Source of the DNA: Desulfurella acetivorans A63
Lineage (GTDB): Bacteria; Campylobacterota_A; Desulfurellia; Desulfurellales; Desulfurellaceae
Direction: 5' to 3'
Length of the DNA stretch: 64,000 nt
Assembly: GCA_000517565.1 (NCBI GenBank)
Contig: CP007051.1
Coordinates: 1,015,039 to 1,079,038 of the forward strand
The notes beneath the pieces are model-generated. The model had not been told where the DNA came from and searched no databases. It saw only the letters and a list, made by a program, of their open reading frames with translations. The translations under genes and the position numbers were made by a program. This document shows, piece after piece, positions 63,260-64,000 of this stretch (the first letter of the stretch is position 1; every line of letters starts with the position of its first letter).

Positions 63260-64000
63260 ATGTCAGGAGAAAAAAATTTTTATCAAAAACCATCTTTTGT
63301 TGCGGGTTTATCTTTAGGGTTTGTTTTGGTAATTATTATACTATTTGTTATTATAATTAACTCAACAGACCCCAAAAAGAAATATGAAGAAGCCCTAACT
63401 AGAGCTCTTCAACAAAGCAACTGTACATTATCAAACGAGACAAAAACATATTTAAATCAACTTGCAAAAAGAATCCATTTGCAACAATCAGACAAAGAAT
63501 TTATAACCGCAAAAGTTGAAGCTTCGTTGTGCCAGCCACATCAAAAAATCCAAGCACAAAGTAAAACTCAAAATGTTGAAAATGCTACTCAAAATCAAAC
63601 TCAGTCAAAGCAAACTGTCAATGAACAAAATCAAATGGTAGCCGACCAACATATAAATCTTGGTGTGATGCTAGCATCACAAAAAAACTTTCAAAAGGCA
63701 GAACAGGAATTTTCAGCTGCAATTAGTGCTGCTCCAAATTATAGTCTTGGTTATGTAAATCTTGCAGCAACTTATATAAGCGAGGGTTTTTATGAAAAGG
63801 CAATTAATACAGCAAAAGATGGCATAACTAACGCTGGAAACAATGCGGATTTGTACTATGAATTAGCTTGTGCGCAATCACAAAAAGGAGACTTAGGTAA
63901 TGCGCTTGATAGCTTAAGCAGAGCTCTTAGTTTAGGTTTTTCGCATATTGACCAGCTTAGCAATGATCCTGATTTAAACAATCTAAGAACAAAACAGAAA
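63260..64000 (+). CDS. Membrane-anchored TPR protein, partial
   Basis: The first 247 codons of a gene that runs off the right edge. One membrane helix lies at about residues 13-35 (VAGLSLGFVLVIIILFVIII), and a Gln/Asn-rich linker (QNVENATQNQTQSKQTVNEQ) follows. From about 131 there are three tetratricopeptide repeats (INLGVMLASQKNFQKAEQEF, GYVNLAATYISEGFYEKAIN, YYELACAQSQKGDLGNALDS), ending in the LSNDPDLNNLR pattern common at the ends of TPR proteins. AGGAGG overlaps the end of the tubulin-like gene. It likely docks the complex to the membrane. Confidence 0.75.
   Translation, partial: MSGEKNFYQKPSFVAGLSLGFVLVIIILFVIIINSTDPKKKYEEALTRALQQSNCTLSNETKTYLNQLAKRIHLQQSDKEFITAKVEASLCQPHQKIQAQSKTQNVENATQNQTQSKQTVNEQNQMVADQHINLGVMLASQKNFQKAEQEFSAAISAAPNYSLGYVNLAATYISEGFYEKAINTAKDGITNAGNNADLYYELACAQSQKGDLGNALDSLSRALSLGFSHIDQLSNDPDLNNLRTKQK

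Noticed and set aside
57125-64000. Calling the cluster an anti-phage defence system
   Set aside because: Caspase-like and tubulin-like parts occur in defence and in other settings, and three parts are secreted, which fits envelope functions at least as well. Nothing in the window decides it.

Overview
The window is AT-rich chromosomal DNA (roughly 30% GC by eye) from a Gram-negative bacterium. Two GT9 heptosyltransferase-like genes, a dTDP-rhamnose/sugar-transferase cluster, MinCDE, RseP, type IV pilus PilT, a flagellar rod-like protein and several lipoprotein or Sec signal peptides point to a diderm envelope. ThyX instead of ThyA, FabK as enoyl-ACP reductase, a monocluster ferredoxin, a short ComEC and short EF-Ts fit a low-GC anaerobe of the Desulfurella/Hippea type. 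That placement is an inference from gene content and style, not a computed result. No rRNA, tRNA or CRISPR array was seen.

Layout. 1-6.64 kb (minus): a compact rpsB-tsf-pyrH-frr-uppS-cdsA-dxr-rseP-ispG operon, preceded by a long hairpin leader. 6.88-13.7 kb (plus): a fused mannose-1-P guanylyltransferase/phosphomannomutase-like protein, eno, ftsB-like, thyX, rsmI, murJ. 13.7-18.5 kb (minus): HDOD protein, BCAM0308-like protein, epimerase, mtnA, enoyl-CoA hydratase, ftsY. A TPR lipoprotein (plus) shares an almost perfectly overlapping divergent promoter pair with that operon. 19.3-26.9 kb (minus): recA-pilT-recX-alaS-phasin-like-amrB-comEC. 27-28.7 kb: an acyl-CoA synthetase behind a near-consensus promoter. 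28.8-32.6 kb (minus): VKOR/thioredoxin protein, two GT9 transferases, polysaccharide deacetylase. 32.7-34.3 kb (plus): minCDE. 34.3-43.6 kb (minus): DUF167, fmdB-like, ndk, rpmF, plsX, fabH, fabK, fabD, fabG, acpP, fabF, gph-like, cca. 43.7-47.3 kb (minus): GT2, rfbC, rfbD, sugar transferase. 47.4-51.2 kb: ferredoxin, MBL hydrolase, bioB, DinG-like helicase. 51.3-54.1 kb (plus): gpmA, LUD-like, archease, rtcB. 54.2-55.9 kb is a decay zone: an IS1634-type transposase remnant joined to a broken doxX, then a dsrE-family gene whose start codon reads ATA. 56.0-56.6 kb holds two small leftward motility-like genes.

The most unusual region is 57.1-64 kb (plus), a co-directional gene set that runs off the window. 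It encodes a secreted protein with a DUF4384-like domain, a secreted glycine-zipper protein, a secreted caspase-like protease (His218/Cys308), a small three-helix membrane protein, a 940-residue tubulin/FtsZ-superfamily GTPase-like protein (GGTGSG signature, coiled coil, acidic tail with a repeated GFD motif), and a membrane-anchored TPR protein. Together these look like an envelope-spanning machine or stress/defence system that pairs a cytoplasmic tubulin-like filament protein with a periplasmic caspase-like protein. Its function cannot be read from sequence alone.

Several promoters place the predicted transcription start at or within a few bases of a start codon that has no Shine-Dalgarno (VKOR, minC, GT2, TPR lipoprotein). 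This suggests some leaderless or near-leaderless transcription beside the usual strong GGAGG-led genes.
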